Shown in pieces: positions 1-10,340 of a stretch of DNA of 28,862 nucleotides. Source of the stretch: Thoreauomyces humboldtii. Lineage: Eukaryota > Chytridiomycota > Chytridiomycetes > Spizellomycetales > Powellomycetaceae. Numbering within the stretch: position 1 is the stretch's first letter; every line of letters begins with the position of its first letter. The stretch is taken from NCBI GenBank assembly GCA_027596035.1, contig JADGJA010000230.1, forward strand, positions 1 to 28,862, in the 5' to 3' direction. The translations under genes and the position numbers were made by a program. The notes under the pieces are model-generated. The model saw only the letters and a list, made by a program, of their open reading frames with translations, was not told where the DNA came from and did not search any database.

Positions 1-600
1 GGATGAAGCTGAGATACTCGGCTCTCGATGAAGAATCGGTTGCCGGGACGGGGCAGCCGATGCGTGGGCGGGAGGGGGGGTTCGCAGCGGCCGCCCTGGC
101 GCAGAGTGGGAGGGGGCGGTGGCGGGGGCGGGGCTGAGGTCGCCATGACTGTATTCGCCCCAGACGATGCGATCGACATAGCCTCTCGTTGCTCTTGAGC
201 AGCGAGTCGTTGTTCTATGGCAACTATTCGCTCGTGGAGTTCCTGAAAAGGTACGAGAGAGGTTCTAATCACTATTTCGCCGTCAGCGGGGATCATTTGC
301 TCCAACATACCTGGACTACGGAAACCAAGGACTTACGATCCTGTTGGCATGAGATGTTAGAGTAATGAACGTCTATTGTTGCCCAAGTCTACATACCCCT
401 AAGACGTCTGCTTCCTCCTTCTTCCCACAGTGATCTGCCTTCCCACAGTGATCTGTGAGGCCTCCCAGTCCCGACCAGAACCAAACAACGCGCAGGAATC
501 TCCAGAGAAATGTCAGACTAGCGAGAGCGACGACAGGCGAGATATAAGGAGCCCATGCGGATATGCCGTTATATGCTGTGTTGGAGATGAAATCGTTCAT
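1..600 (-). CDS. Hypothetical single-pass membrane protein with coiled coil and polyproline segment (partial, 3' end off window)
   Basis: Three exons join in frame on the minus strand: 600-397, 340-311 and 242-1. The introns are 396-341 (GTATGT donor, CTAAC branch point, CAACAG acceptor) and 310-243 (GTATGT donor, TTTTCAG acceptor). Both are phase 0 and leave a 30-nt microexon. The visible 158 residues show a hydrophobic helix at about 19-42, a short Cys/His duplication (DHCGK twice, about 50-60), a helical Glu/Gln-rich stretch (about 78-97) and a run of seven prolines. I chose the ATG at 600; an upstream ATG in the same frame at 822 would add 74 residues of low-complexity leader. A GTAAGA donor and an AATCCAG acceptor in that leader suggest a 5'-UTR intron instead. 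I do not recognise the family. The splice geometry supports a real gene, but its function is unknown. Confidence 0.5.
421..456. repeat. 18-bp tandem duplication inside the left-edge gene
   Basis: Two adjacent 18-bp copies (421-438 and 439-456) differ only at the last base. They lie in frame in the minus-strand gene and duplicate six residues ending in DHCGK. Confidence 0.85.
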
Positions 601-912
601 GTTGGATGCCCTAGCCTGGATTGGGGAACGCGCTTGATACCCGGCAGAAGGGATGAGTGAATGGATTCGGTTAGGGCTTCGGTCAAGTAAGTAGTTAGGG
701 TTTCTCTTACCTATGCTGTATCGCAGTCTAGCGTCTGGCACCAATCCTGCACAAGGTTTCGTTCGTAAACTCCCAAACAGATAACTCACCAAGCAGCCGC
801 AGAGAAGTAGAGCAGCGCACACTAGAGAGCCCTATCCGTCGCGGTCCTGGTCCTACTATCATCTCCCAACTCTTTGTAACGCTCCTTCGGGAAACTTCCC
901 GACTTCGCAAGC
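601..912. promoter_or_regulatory. Divergent promoter region between the left-edge gene and YJU2
   Basis: About 310 bp separate the two divergent starts. A TTAGGGTTT telo-box-like word lies at 695-703, and an ACCCTAAC-like word lies beside it when read on the other strand. The YJU2 ATG sits in a good context (AGCATGTCC). No TATA box was recognised. The part nearest the minus gene may contain its 5'-UTR intron. Confidence 0.35.
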
Positions 913-1989
913 ATGTCCGAACGAAAGGTCCTCAACAAGTACTTCCCTCCTGACTTCGATCCGTCAAAGATCCCCCGCCGGAAGCTCCCAAAGGATGCGC
1001 AGCAGAAGGTCCGTCTCATGACGCCGTTCTCCATGCAGTGCGTTATCTGCGGAGAATACATCTATAAGGGAAAGAAGTTCAATGCAAGAAAGGAGCGTGT
1101 GGAAGGCGAGGAATATCTTGGGATTCAGGTACGGGCCCTTCGCCGAACTCGAGGCGCCCGGTCTCGAACCCGTCGAGGACCCTGTCGCCGACCCTTCTGT
1201 TTTATCAGGTTCTTCGATTCTACATTCGCTGCCCGCGGTGCTCGGGGGAAATCACTTTCAAAACCGATCCCCAGAACGCCGACTACCTCGCCGAGCATGG
1301 CGCGCAACGAAATTTTGAACCTTGGCGACAGGCAGGAGATGCTTCGGAGGAGCAAAAGACCGAGAGGGCACAGGCGGAGGAGAACAATCCCATGAAGGCC
1401 CTGGAGAATCGCACCCTCGACTCAAAGCGCGAAATGGATATCCTGGATGCGCTGGACGAGATCAGAATGAGGAATGCGAAGACCGAGCGGGTCGATTCGG
1501 ATGGGGTGCTCGATGGCATCATTGGGGAGCAGGAAGACCGCAGGGAAAGAGCTCGGCGGCTCATCGAAGAGCACGATGACATGATGGCAAAAGCCATCTT
1601 TCAGGGTGTGGACGGAGAATCCGTGAAACGCATCCTGGACGACGAGGACGAAGGGGGAGTGGAAGGGGGAATGCTGCCTACGCACAAAGCTGCGCTGGAT
1701 GCACCGAGCGACGCTTTCCTTAAACCAGGTAAGTAGCGTTCATGCATCGGGGCACACAAGAGCTCAATGTTGACAACTACTCTGCCGTTTTCTAGCTATC
1801 AAGCGGAAACCAACGACAGCCATAGATCTGGGTATTTTGGTGAAAAAGAAAGCAAAGCCATCACCACTATCCGCCCCACCCATCCAACCTACTCTACCAC
1901 CACCACGGCCTCCACCGCCACGTGCCGCTGCTGGCCCTTCGGCCTTGGACCTTCTTGGCGGTACATATTCTGACTCCGAATCAGATTGA
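913..1989 (+). CDS. YJU2: YJU2/CCDC94 (CWC16 family) pre-mRNA splicing factor
   Basis: Yju2 joins the spliceosome through the Prp19 complex and promotes the first transesterification step in the nucleus. Exons are 913-1128, 1209-1728 and 1796-1989 (309 aa). Introns are 1129-1208 (phase 0) and 1729-1795 (phase 1). The N-terminus [20 protein letters not shown] is nearly identical to the family signature. The Zn-binding core has CVIC (43-46) and CPRC in exon 2, followed by the family stretch [13 protein letters not shown] and EHGAQRNF. The later part is helical and charged ([20 protein letters not shown]). The C-terminus is Lys/Pro-rich and ends in acidic SDSESD, a plausible nuclear and phosphorylation-rich tail. 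The MSERK start rather than a saf4-type start and the long middle helix place it with YJU2, not SAF4/CCDC130. Assignment is firm. Confidence 0.95.
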
Positions 1990-2451
1990 ATACATCTTGA
2001 AATACATAATCAGTTCCAAACGCTCAATCGAACTTGTTGACTTTCTTTGAATTTTTGCCCATCTCATTTTTGCGACTCGCGTAGGCCTGGCTATCATCGT
2101 ACGTTGTTGCGCCGAGGAGCGAGAAGCAGAGGACCTCTTAGCATACTGTACTGCTAACTTGTCGTTGGTCGTTGGTCGTCGGTCGTTGGTTCTTCGAAAA
2201 GTGAAAATCCTGCCATCTTTTGCGCTTGCAGCTTTTGCGGGCGGCTGTCTGCGTGCACATCTTCCAGTCTAATTCTCCTTTCCCCTCCTCATTATCCTTG
2301 GACTGCAAGCGACGATAAGCTCTGGCCTCGCCGTCCCTCTATCACGCCTTTACGTCTGTGTCTCGCTGCGTTACCGCTTTCCTACTGAGGTCACTTCCAT
2401 CATCTTGTATAGTTTCGGACCTGAGCGCCCCGAAGGACGCGGAAGCCAGCC
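1990..2451. other. Intergenic region: YJU2 3' end and SEC2 promoter/leader
   Basis: No gene seen. It holds an A-rich stretch just after the YJU2 stop, a short TCGTTGG tandem run at about 2160-2193, and then a C/T-rich leader (about 2260-2400) before the SEC2 ATG at 2452, typical of fungal promoters. Confidence 0.5.
2159..2195. repeat. Short TCGTTGG tandem repeat
   Basis: Five imperfect copies of a 7-bp TCGTTGG word lie head to tail about 260-290 bp upstream of SEC2. This is a simple slippage repeat with no assigned role. Confidence 0.7.
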
Positions 2452-4608
2452 ATGCCCAACAGTCAAGCGCAACAGCAGGTCTCACCAACGGCACCTGAGT
2501 TTGCCGTTACCGCCGAGCGCTTGGCGAGCCTAAAGTCCCGGCTGCAGGCTATCTCCGTGAAACATGCACATCGACGTGCATCCCAGGACCAGTCTGGTCA
2601 GAACTCCCCCCGAATGTCGATAAGCGCCGGCTCCCCGGGCGACACGGCGCCGCGCTCTTCCCTCGAGAGCTTGGGACCGTCGGAAGCTTCTACATCAGCA
2701 GACGGACTTCTCGGATCAGATGATGCTCTCGACACCTTGCTAGATCAAAGACCGGAGCAGTCACCTGCTGCCACCGCACCTGACGAGATTCGGAACCCGA
2801 GCGACTCCTGCCCTTGCCGCAGCGTCATGAACCCTGAAGATCCCACGATGTGCTCGGCATGTCTAGGCGTCTTACATCCCGTGATGCGCCTGGAGAAAGA
2901 ACGCGCTTCCCTTTCCGCCTCGCTCGCGGAAGAAAAGCGCAAGGTCCGTAGCATGGAACATCGGCAGGACGCGTCCACGAATGAGATGGCAGTACTAAGG
3001 AATCGTGTTCATGATCTGGAAGAAGCGGTCGCCGCGAAGGATTTGGAGCTTGTATCGGTAAAAGCGGATCTCGATCGGCTCGGTCAAAAGCTGGTGGATG
3101 AGGTGGAAGTTCGCGCGGAGCTTCAACACTCCAAGGATGCTGTACAGGAGGAGCTTGAGGAGCTGTCCAGATCTCTGTTCGAGGAAGCGAACTCGATGGT
3201 AGCCACGGAGGCGAGGTCGCGACACGAGCACCAGGTCCGCGAGTCTACCTTGCGCGTGCAGATGACCGAGATGCAGCTTCAACTACAAATGGAGCGCGAT
3301 CAGCTCAAGGAGCTGCGGCTACGGATGGAAAACATGGAAGGCGATAGTCGCTCTTCGACGAACGCCCTCACTGATTCGACCCGCCTCAGCGTTTATTCGT
3401 CTAACAGCTCGGTCGATAACGATCCCGCTAGCTCGTCATTTCCCCCTGAGGACGCTATCGACTCGGTTTTGTTTGCCGAGTTTGAGGAGTTCATTTCCGC
3501 TAGTCCGGACGTGCGGCTCACGAAGATGCATGCTTTGCCGTTCATGAAAAACGCATTGGAGGACGATGTCTCGCCATGCCTGCGGTTCGGCGGCAACCCT
3601 CGCACCTCGACCAAGAAACTCATCGACGCAATTACCGCAAATACTTGCTTTGTGGAAGAGATCAATCCTGCTCAGCTCGCTAATTTGGAAGCAAGACGAG
3701 CGCGTCCGCAAGAGTCGAGTCGAGTCAGTTCGCCCCGGCTCTCGGCTTCACCCACACGCACTGACATTGCCGCGCATAGTCGGAGCTCTAATGCGACACC
3801 AGACTTGGAAGCGTCTAGCGCTCATCCCGGCACACCGGTCGCCGCAAAGGGCACCATTTTCAACAAAACGGTTATGGAGCGCTTGAGCAATGCATTCAGC
3901 TCTGGGACACTGGCGCTGAGCTCTTCGAGCTCAAACCTTGCTAGCATACTCAATACCTGCTCCGCTTGCGGACGCTCCCAATACTCGTCGACATCCTCTC
4001 AAACCCAGTCTGCACCCGCACACTCCGCTTCTCAACTGCAACAAGCTCAATCACCCATTCGGTTCCAGTTCCGTACCTCGGACACTCCGGACGATGTATG
4101 GAATCCCATCTGTCTCCAGTGCAGAGATCGTCTTGTTGCCGTCTGCGAGTTCTATAACTTTGCACGACACGTCCGGCAAGGGCTCTACTCAACTCGAAGA
4201 CCGCACGACCTGTACCTTGAAGTATTGACACTAAAGCGCCGAATGTTCTATGCCCGCATTGGCGCGGCAAAATTTGCCGACGGCGACAAGTCTTTTAACC
4301 GGAAAAAGGCGAGGCCGAATAGCAATCTTCTTTCACCCACATCCAGCTCTCTCCCTGCCCTCTCTCATACCAACGGCGAGGCACCGACCCCCGTTACTGC
4401 CACACGCCTGACCGCCAGCCTTCGACCACCATCCATCGCATCTGCCGACTTCGTCATATCTCCCACTGCGTCTGTCATCAGGAAAACTGCCTCGATCGAC
4501 AGCGAGGAGAGCGGCGGAGAGGTGGAACCGGAGTGGCTTGCGGGCAACCAGGCCGTCAGTCCGGGAACTGCTCTTCCCCCTAAGGCAGCAGATGTCAACG
4601 AGGCGTAG
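2452..4608 (+). CDS. SEC2: Sec2/Rabin8-type guanine nucleotide exchange factor for Sec4/Rab8
   Basis: Sec2 activates the Rab GTPase Sec4 on post-Golgi secretory vesicles for polarised exocytosis. The gene is an intronless 718-aa ORF. A long coiled coil runs from about 145 to 295 and contains the Sec2p-domain signature EELEELSRSLFEEANSMV (about 233-250), the Rab-contacting part. A conserved block follows (about 334-402: DAIDSVLFAEFEEF, STKKLIDAITANTCFVEE), shared with Rabin-type proteins. The fungal C-terminal block with CSAC (503-506) and CLQC (554-557) leads into RDRLVAVCEFYNFARHVRQG (about 558-577). A further CPC/CSAC pair at 120-137 could bind zinc. Linkers are Ser/Pro-rich. The context is tandem between YJU2 and a Tubby-like gene. 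The family call is secure; the zinc binding is inferred from cysteine spacing. Confidence 0.92.
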   Translation: MPNSQAQQQVSPTAPEFAVTAERLASLKSRLQAISVKHAHRRASQDQSGQNSPRMSISAGSPGDTAPRSSLESLGPSEASTSADGLLGSDDALDTLLDQRPEQSPAATAPDEIRNPSDSCPCRSVMNPEDPTMCSACLGVLHPVMRLEKERASLSASLAEEKRKVRSMEHRQDASTNEMAVLRNRVHDLEEAVAAKDLELVSVKADLDRLGQKLVDEVEVRAELQHSKDAVQEELEELSRSLFEEANSMVATEARSRHEHQVRESTLRVQMTEMQLQLQMERDQLKELRLRMENMEGDSRSSTNALTDSTRLSVYSSNSSVDNDPASSSFPPEDAIDSVLFAEFEEFISASPDVRLTKMHALPFMKNALEDDVSPCLRFGGNPRTSTKKLIDAITANTCFVEEINPAQLANLEARRARPQESSRVSSPRLSASPTRTDIAAHSRSSNATPDLEASSAHPGTPVAAKGTIFNKTVMERLSNAFSSGTLALSSSSSNLASILNTCSACGRSQYSSTSSQTQSAPAHSASQLQQAQSPIRFQFRTSDTPDDVWNPICLQCRDRLVAVCEFYNFARHVRQGLYSTRRPHDLYLEVLTLKRRMFYARIGAAKFADGDKSFNRKKARPNSNLLSPTSSSLPALSHTNGEAPTPVTATRLTASLRPPSIASADFVISPTASVIRKTASIDSEESGGEVEPEWLAGNQAVSPGTALPPKAADVNEA

Positions 4609-4895
4609 GAATGCAAAGCATGGTGATACGCGCGATCCCAACTTCGTCTCTTCTGCAACTTTACACCTTGACCTGGTCTCCAGGTTTTTCTTGTACGTGC
4701 CTAAATCATCATCACCCCGCCACGACAGCGCTATGCCACCTACGTAGAAACCCACAATCATATTCGGACGCAATTTTCCCCGTGCGTCCGAAATGCAAAA
4801 TCGCGCTGCCCAATTTCTTCCTCTCTCGCGTTTGAGAAAACCGTCTGGAAGTGGTCGTTCCCGCGCACGCATCGCTACTGCAGTATACAAGAACT

Positions 4896-6535
4896 ATGGC
4901 ATTCCGTCTACCTCAGCACCTTCCTCGCCTGGACAGCGAGGCCAACCTCGCTGAAGCCGCGGTAGCCCCGATAGCTCCTCCGCAACCTCTCGCACCCCTC
5001 CCTCTTCCCAATCAAGCCACCACTCCACTCCGTGCCGCCGCCGACTTTGACAACACTTTCGAACCGCAACCACCGCCGCCGGCTTCTAGTCCGATCGCCA
5101 CAAACGTCGATGGGTTTGCTCTGAAGTACGTACCGCCTTATTCTTTGCGGTGGTCCTTCACCTGGCGTTTCATGAACGCCTCTCTGACACAGGCTGTGCC
5201 CTTTAGACCCATTCCCCTCGGCACGAAGCTGCAATGCCGGATTGTCCGCCGCTCCGATTCTAGCGTTGACAAGCTCTATCCGCGTTATGAGCTTTTTGCG
5301 GAGCCGGATGCCGTCCCCGACGCCCCTCCCGCCCCAGGCACCGGCGTGTTCTTGCTTTCTGCTCGCAAACGGAAAAAGTCGGGCGCTTCTGTTTACCTGG
5401 TGTCAACAGCGAGGGAGGAAGGCGTAGACGTGGTGGCTAAAGTCAAGTACGTTACAGAGAGGCTGGGTGCAAGAATATCTCCCTGCCTTCCATCACGATT
5501 CAGTCCGCCGCTGCCATACAAGAAGGAGCGCTGACATTTGCTGCTGGCAGATCAAATTTTGTAGGAACGGCATTTACGACCTTTGCAGCGGAGGCCTCTA
5601 CAGCATCGTTGCCTGCCAGCAATGCGAGCGGAACAGAAACTTCTGTCCGCCAAGGAAGGAAAAAACGACGGGAAGAACTAGGCATGGTCCTATATGTATG
5701 TTTGCCAACTGTGCCACCAAGGTCGAATCTGGTTCATGTTCTGATGACCATTCTGATTATTTAGGACCCGAACCTGCTCGGATTCAAAGGACCTCGAAAG
5801 ATGACAGTTGTGCTCCCTGCGATGGCGCGGGATGGCACCCGTACTCCATGGATACCGCAAGATGTATGTCGCCTATGAAGAACGAAGCTATCAATCGTTC
5901 AATGCCGAGAGCTGATCCCTCTGGCGCTTCCCGTACAGGACAAGACGACATTGGCAGCTCGATTACGTGCAGGACATGACCGGGATATACTCACCCTTCA
6001 TAACAAAGCCCCTCAATGGAACGATGGTGGGTGCACAGATGCATTGTAGCTCCCGGTACACCGGGCTTCGCCTTCTGACATTTTGTGTCCTTTACCAGAT
6101 ACGCAGTCATTTGTTCTCAATTTCAATGGTCGTGTTACCCTTGCCTCTGTCAAAAACTTCCAGATAGTCCATGACAATGATCGTACGTCTGCATAGACCT
6201 GAGAGGGCTTGAGCCATCGCTGCGCATGCTGATCGACGTGTTCAACGGCAGTGGACTACATCATCTTGCAGTTCGGAAGAGGTGAGTACTGCTTATGGTC
6301 CTGCTAGCTCCGAGGACAAATTTGACGCGGTATCGCTGTACACAGTGAGCGATGACACGTTTACCTTGGACTTTCAATACCCAATGTCATGCATACAGGC
6401 TTTTGCCATCGCTTTGACCAGGTATTGTCGTCTCCTTGCTGGTGCTCAATCACTCTGCGATTACGTCCTTGTTGACACGTCCTTCTTTGCACTCTTCGTC
6501 ACGCCAGTTTCGATGCGAAACTCCTTTGCGAATGA
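4896..6535 (+). CDS. Tubby-like (TUB/TULP family) protein, full-length Tub domain
   Basis: Tubby C-terminal domains form a 12-strand barrel around a central helix and bind PI(4,5)P2. In animals TULP3/TUB carry receptors into cilia with IFT-A. Nine exons close in frame (339 aa): 4896-5125, 5207-5446, 5551-5695, 5765-5863, 5939-6026, 6099-6182, 6252-6281, 6346-6421 and 6508-6535. Every intron is 64-104 bp with GT..AG ends. After a 70-residue Ala/Pro-rich N-terminus comes the Tub domain (about 73-339), with the family motifs [56 protein letters not shown] and IVHDND. The end [17 protein letters not shown] matches the canonical C-terminus. The ATG at 4851 is in frame and would add 15 residues; I prefer 4896. 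The N-terminus is shorter than in TULP3, so an IFT-A-binding helix is not evident. Very confident on family. Confidence 0.93.
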
Positions 6536-7097
6536 GTAGAGAAGATATATTAGGCTAGCACGCAGAATGTCTAGAACAGAACAGAGTAGCGATGGTAGCG
6601 CACAGGAGCGTGGGGAGCCGTTTCTCGTCTTTGTCTGAGATGGCCCAGTCCTGCCCTCTGCTATTGGGGTGGAATGTACATGGTAACTGGGCTGCCTACT
6701 GTGATCACTGCGGACGTTAGCTTGCACTTTGAAGCCAGGGAAGAACCCCTTGAAGACGAACAAGAAGGTGGCTATCCATGACTGCGCAAATCAACGCGAC
6801 CCTCATCAACATATCGGCACAAATCACAAACTCGGAAGGTGACAAAGCAACCACAAAACCAAAGCACATTTTTGTCAACAAGCCTGTCTACAAAGCGCCA
6901 CCCCTCTCCACATACGCAGCATCTCAACCGCGGACTCCCACGCAAGGTCTATTTCCCACGGTTCAGCACGGAAGCGATTCCTCGCGCAGGCTCGTCGTCT
7001 CTCAGATTGCGGGGGTGTTCTTGTGCTCGTCAGGATTACGTCTAGTCGCTTCTCAACTGCCGATCGTTGAAATTGTCAACCGGCGAAATCGTCTGCC
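6536..7097. other. Intergenic region upstream of the F-box/WD40 gene
   Basis: No gene could be supported in these 562 bp. A 201-codon plus-strand frame starting at 6778 has no recognisable domain, and its 3' half lies under the start of the F-box gene. Its first ~60 codons could be an upstream exon or leader, but no convincing splice pair was found. Confidence 0.4.
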
Positions 7098-8876
7098 ATG
7101 TTTTTCAACAAGCTTTTTCGTCGATCGAGCGACGTTGCTTCAGCCCTTGCAACTTCTGGTGCGGTCAGGTCTGCAACATCCTCGCAGGGGAATTCCGAGT
7201 CTGCTGCCGGGGAAGACTCAGGTCCGGTGTGCTCTTCCTGGGACAGGGAGAAGCCTTCGCAGTCTGCCCCTTCGGAGCGTCCCGTCACCTCTCGTCAAGA
7301 TTCGACTCCATCTACGGGTTCTCTCAGGATGGATCGGCGCATCAGCGCCACAGATTCTGCTTTTGGCGGAGGAGACGAAGTGAAGCGACTCGGTGAGAAC
7401 AGTCTGGGGCGAGTTTCCGAACACTGTGGCAGGCTTCCTGCTGACATCCTCCCCTGTCGCACCTTCCCCAGACTTCTTGTCGGAACTGCCGTTCGAGCTA
7501 GCGGTTCAAATCGCATGCCATTTGAACTGCGCCAACACGATAAATCGCATGCTGCGTGTCTCGCAAAGATGGCAGCGAGTCGCTCTAGACGACACCGTTT
7601 GGCGCACGCTCTACTTCTCCAAGTGGTGGGCTTTGCCGGCAGCGTCGCCATCAAATCAGCTTTCCGTGGCAACTACAAAATCTCGGCGCGCAGAGATCCT
7701 TGCCCATCGTCGAAAACTGCTACAATTGCCCGCTTTCTCTCCCTCCTCACCATCTGCTTCCTACACGCTCGGCTCCGTGAAGCAAATCTATCGCAGTCTC
7801 AAGCGGGACTGGCGCGAAACCTACCGCCAGCGGCTGAAACTCGACCGAAACTGGTCTGAAGGCATCGTCGAATTGAACGTGTTAAAAGGGCACACGGATG
7901 CCGTGTACTGCGTGCAATCCGACAACAATTTGCTGGTCTCCGGGTCCCGAGACAAGACCATGAAGTTTTGGGACTTGAGGGACATGAGCGAGATCATTAC
8001 TCTGGGAGGTCACCAGCGTTCTGTCCTCTGTCTTCAGTACAACGACAAGTACATTGTCTCGGGATCTTCGGACTGCACTCTCCTCGTCTGGAGTCGCCAA
8101 TCCCGCAAACTTCTACACGTGCTCAGAGGTCACGGCGCTTCCGTTTTGGACGTACAGATCAACGACAAGGTCGTCATCTCTTGCTCGAAAGACTGTTCTA
8201 TTCGTATCTGGGACATTGCCACGGGTCAGCACCTTCGTACCCTCGACGGCCATCACGCGGCGGTGAACGCTATCCACATGCACGGCGACCTGGTCGCTTC
8301 GGCTTCTGGAGACTGCTCGATCCGTCTGTGGGAGGTCTCGACGGGACGCTGCATACGTTCATTTTGTGGACACGAGAAGGGACTCGCTTGCGTGCAATTC
8401 GATGGCACGTATCTGGTCAGCGGTTCCAACGATCAAACCATAAAGGTTTGGAACGCCATCACTGGAGAGTGTCTACGCACTCTCACGGGTCACGAGGATC
8501 TGGTGAGGACTTTGTGCTTTGATCGAAGACGCATCGTCTCCGGATCCTATGATCAGACCATCAAGGTGAGATACCCGAGTCATTTTTCTTTATAGTGTTT
8601 CCCGGATATTCATGGTTGTGTGATTTATGGCAGGTCTGGGATTTCGAGACGGGAAAATTGGTGCTCAATCTCACCGGCGCGCACAAGTCTTGGATCTTCC
8701 ACGTACAGATGGACAATGTCAAAATCATCTCTTCGAGTCAGGTGAGCGCGCGAGTCCGAGGAAGGCCATCTAGTTTCTACCATTGAGTCCTAATCTGGTC
8801 TCCCGTTCTGTAGGACAAGACGATTGTGATATGGAATTTTGCGAGTAACATCGATAACCCATCGGATCTTACGTGA
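7098..8876 (+). CDS. F-box/WD40 substrate receptor of an SCF ubiquitin ligase (beta-TrCP-like)
   Basis: F-box/WD40 proteins dock on Skp1 and present phosphorylated targets to the cullin-RING ligase. Exons are 7098-7392, 7472-8565, 8634-8741 and 8814-8876 (519 aa). Introns of 79, 68 and 72 bp have GTGAG donors. The N-terminal 98 residues are Ser-rich and disordered. The F-box (about 99-150: DFLSELPFELAVQIACHLN ... VWRTLYFSKWW) is followed by a basic helical linker. Seven WD repeats run from about 234 to the end, each with a GH-type start and W at the end (for example VSGSRDKTMKFWD, ISCSKDCSIRIWD, VSGSNDQTIKVWN). Repeats five and six (HEKGLACVQF, HEDLVRTLCFDRRRIVSGSY) most resemble animal beta-TrCP (FBXW1/11) rather than Cdc4/Fbw7. 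Fungal Met30/Pop relatives remain possible. It converges on CDK20 with a 122-bp gap. Confidence 0.88.
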
Positions 8877-8998
8877 CCCTCACTGTGGTTGTGACGTAGG
8901 CAAAGCTAGCAAGACCCGTGAAGGCTCAAACCATATCATGTACATAAAAATTATATCTGGCTGAGGGACGATACTGTGCCGGTGATATCGCTTGCGGG

Positions 8999-10340
8999 TC
9001 AACAGACTTGCGTTTCGCCCGTGATCCGATCCACAAAGTCTCGGTCGGCGGGCGGAAAGAAGACAGAGAGATCCAGTGGAGCATCAACATCAAACTGTTC
9101 TTGTCGGGTCCGTTCCGGGATGGGAAGTTCCAGGTGATGCGCGGGGAGGGGTTTGGTGAAGAAGAAAACATCGAGGAGCGCCTTGCGGGACGAGACATCC
9201 GGTAAGTAACAGGTGGACTCCCAGACCGCATCCCCAGTTCCAAGACCTACCTCTTTCGCCGGTATCCTGGTTTTGCTTGAATACACGAGAAACCGCTTCA
9301 ACAGATCCACGGCCTCTTGCGAAGCGTCTGGGCAGACCTGCTCAAGGGGAACTGACTCCATCTTTGGAAACTGAATTTTGTTATAATCTGGCAATGTCTC
9401 CAGGTCCTGCAGTTCAGCAAGCTGCATGAGCATCGGTCCGCACCAACCGACAGCTCCTACGGTATTCTACTCCGAGCATTCCTCACCGGCCAACTCTCTT
9501 TTGTCGGGGTTCCGAGCACGTTCAGCACGCAGAACAACTGGTCGATGTCGTTCTGGCCAGGGAACAGCGGCGAGTGGTTGAGGAGCTCTCCGAAGATGCA
9601 ACCCACGGCCCACAGGTCGACGCCGGCGTCGTACATCCTCGCGCCGTAGAGGAGCTCGGGAGCCCTGTACCATCTCGTCGCGACCTGGTGCGAGTAAGGT
9701 CTCTGAGGGGCCTCCACGCCGACGGGAGCCACCGCGCGATGCACCCGAGCGAGTCCAAAGTCGGCGAGCTTGAGGACGCCGGAAGGGCTGATCAGGAGGT
9801 TGGCGGGTTTGAGGTCTCGATGCATGATGTTGTTGGCGTGGCAGTAGCTCAGTCCCTTGAGGAGCATCACCATGTAGGCTTTTACCTGGGAGGAAGTAAG
9901 AGGATGGGAGGTGTTGCGGAAGATGTGCGATAGGTCCGACAGCATGTACTCGAAGACCAGGACGAAGGATGGGCCGGAAGGGTAGACAGACAGCAGTTTC
10001 ACTATGGAGGCCCACGGGACCGTGAGAAAAAAAGGAAGGCGGACGATTCCTGCCCGACACCCGCCTGCACAGAGAAACTACCCACCGACGTTCTGATGAT
10101 CGATCTCTTGCAAGGCTTTGATCTCGCGTAGGATGGTATTTGGTATGCCATCTTCCAGTCGTCGCAATGGCACTTTCTTCAGCGCCACTATCTCGCCCGT
10201 CTCGACAGACTTTGCTTTCAGCACCACGCCGTGCGCGCCCTCGCCAATCTACAGGTGCCGTCCAAATCGATTAGAAAAGCGGCCCTCGAGATTCTGGTGA
10301 AGGGGTCCGCTACCTTGCCCAATATCTTGTATCGATCCAT
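8999..10340 (-). CDS. CDK20: CDK20 (CCRK / LF2) cyclin-dependent-kinase-related Ser/Thr kinase
   Basis: CDK20 phosphorylates RCK kinases (ICK/MAK) and controls cilium length in animals and Chlamydomonas (LF2). Five exons join in frame: 10340-10314, 10248-10086, 10001-9487, 9406-9251 and 9181-8999 (347 aa, against 346 in human from memory). Kinase features: Gly-rich loop GEGAHGVV (11-18), VALKK Lys33, the C-helix segment PNTILREIKAL in place of PSTAIRE, HRDLKPANLL (Asp126), DFGLARV (Asp144), T-loop HQVATRWYRAPE with Thr172, and DLWAVGCI. The diagnostic tail PLPAHHLELPIPER fits CDK20 and no other CDK. The splice at 9407-9486 was set to give WP-DLETLPDYNKI, matching the family without gaps; an alternative acceptor five codons upstream exists. 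Intron 9182-9250 is a multiple of three and open, so only alignment reveals it. The activation loop is about seven residues longer than in human. Confidence 0.93.

Noticed and set aside
695..703. TTAGGGTTT as telomeric sequence
   Set aside because: A single word between two genes; not a tandem array, so at most a telo-box-type promoter word.
9467..10060. 197-codon minus-strand frame inside CDK20
   Set aside because: It is in another frame of the kinase exon; the kinase frame carries all catalytic motifs.
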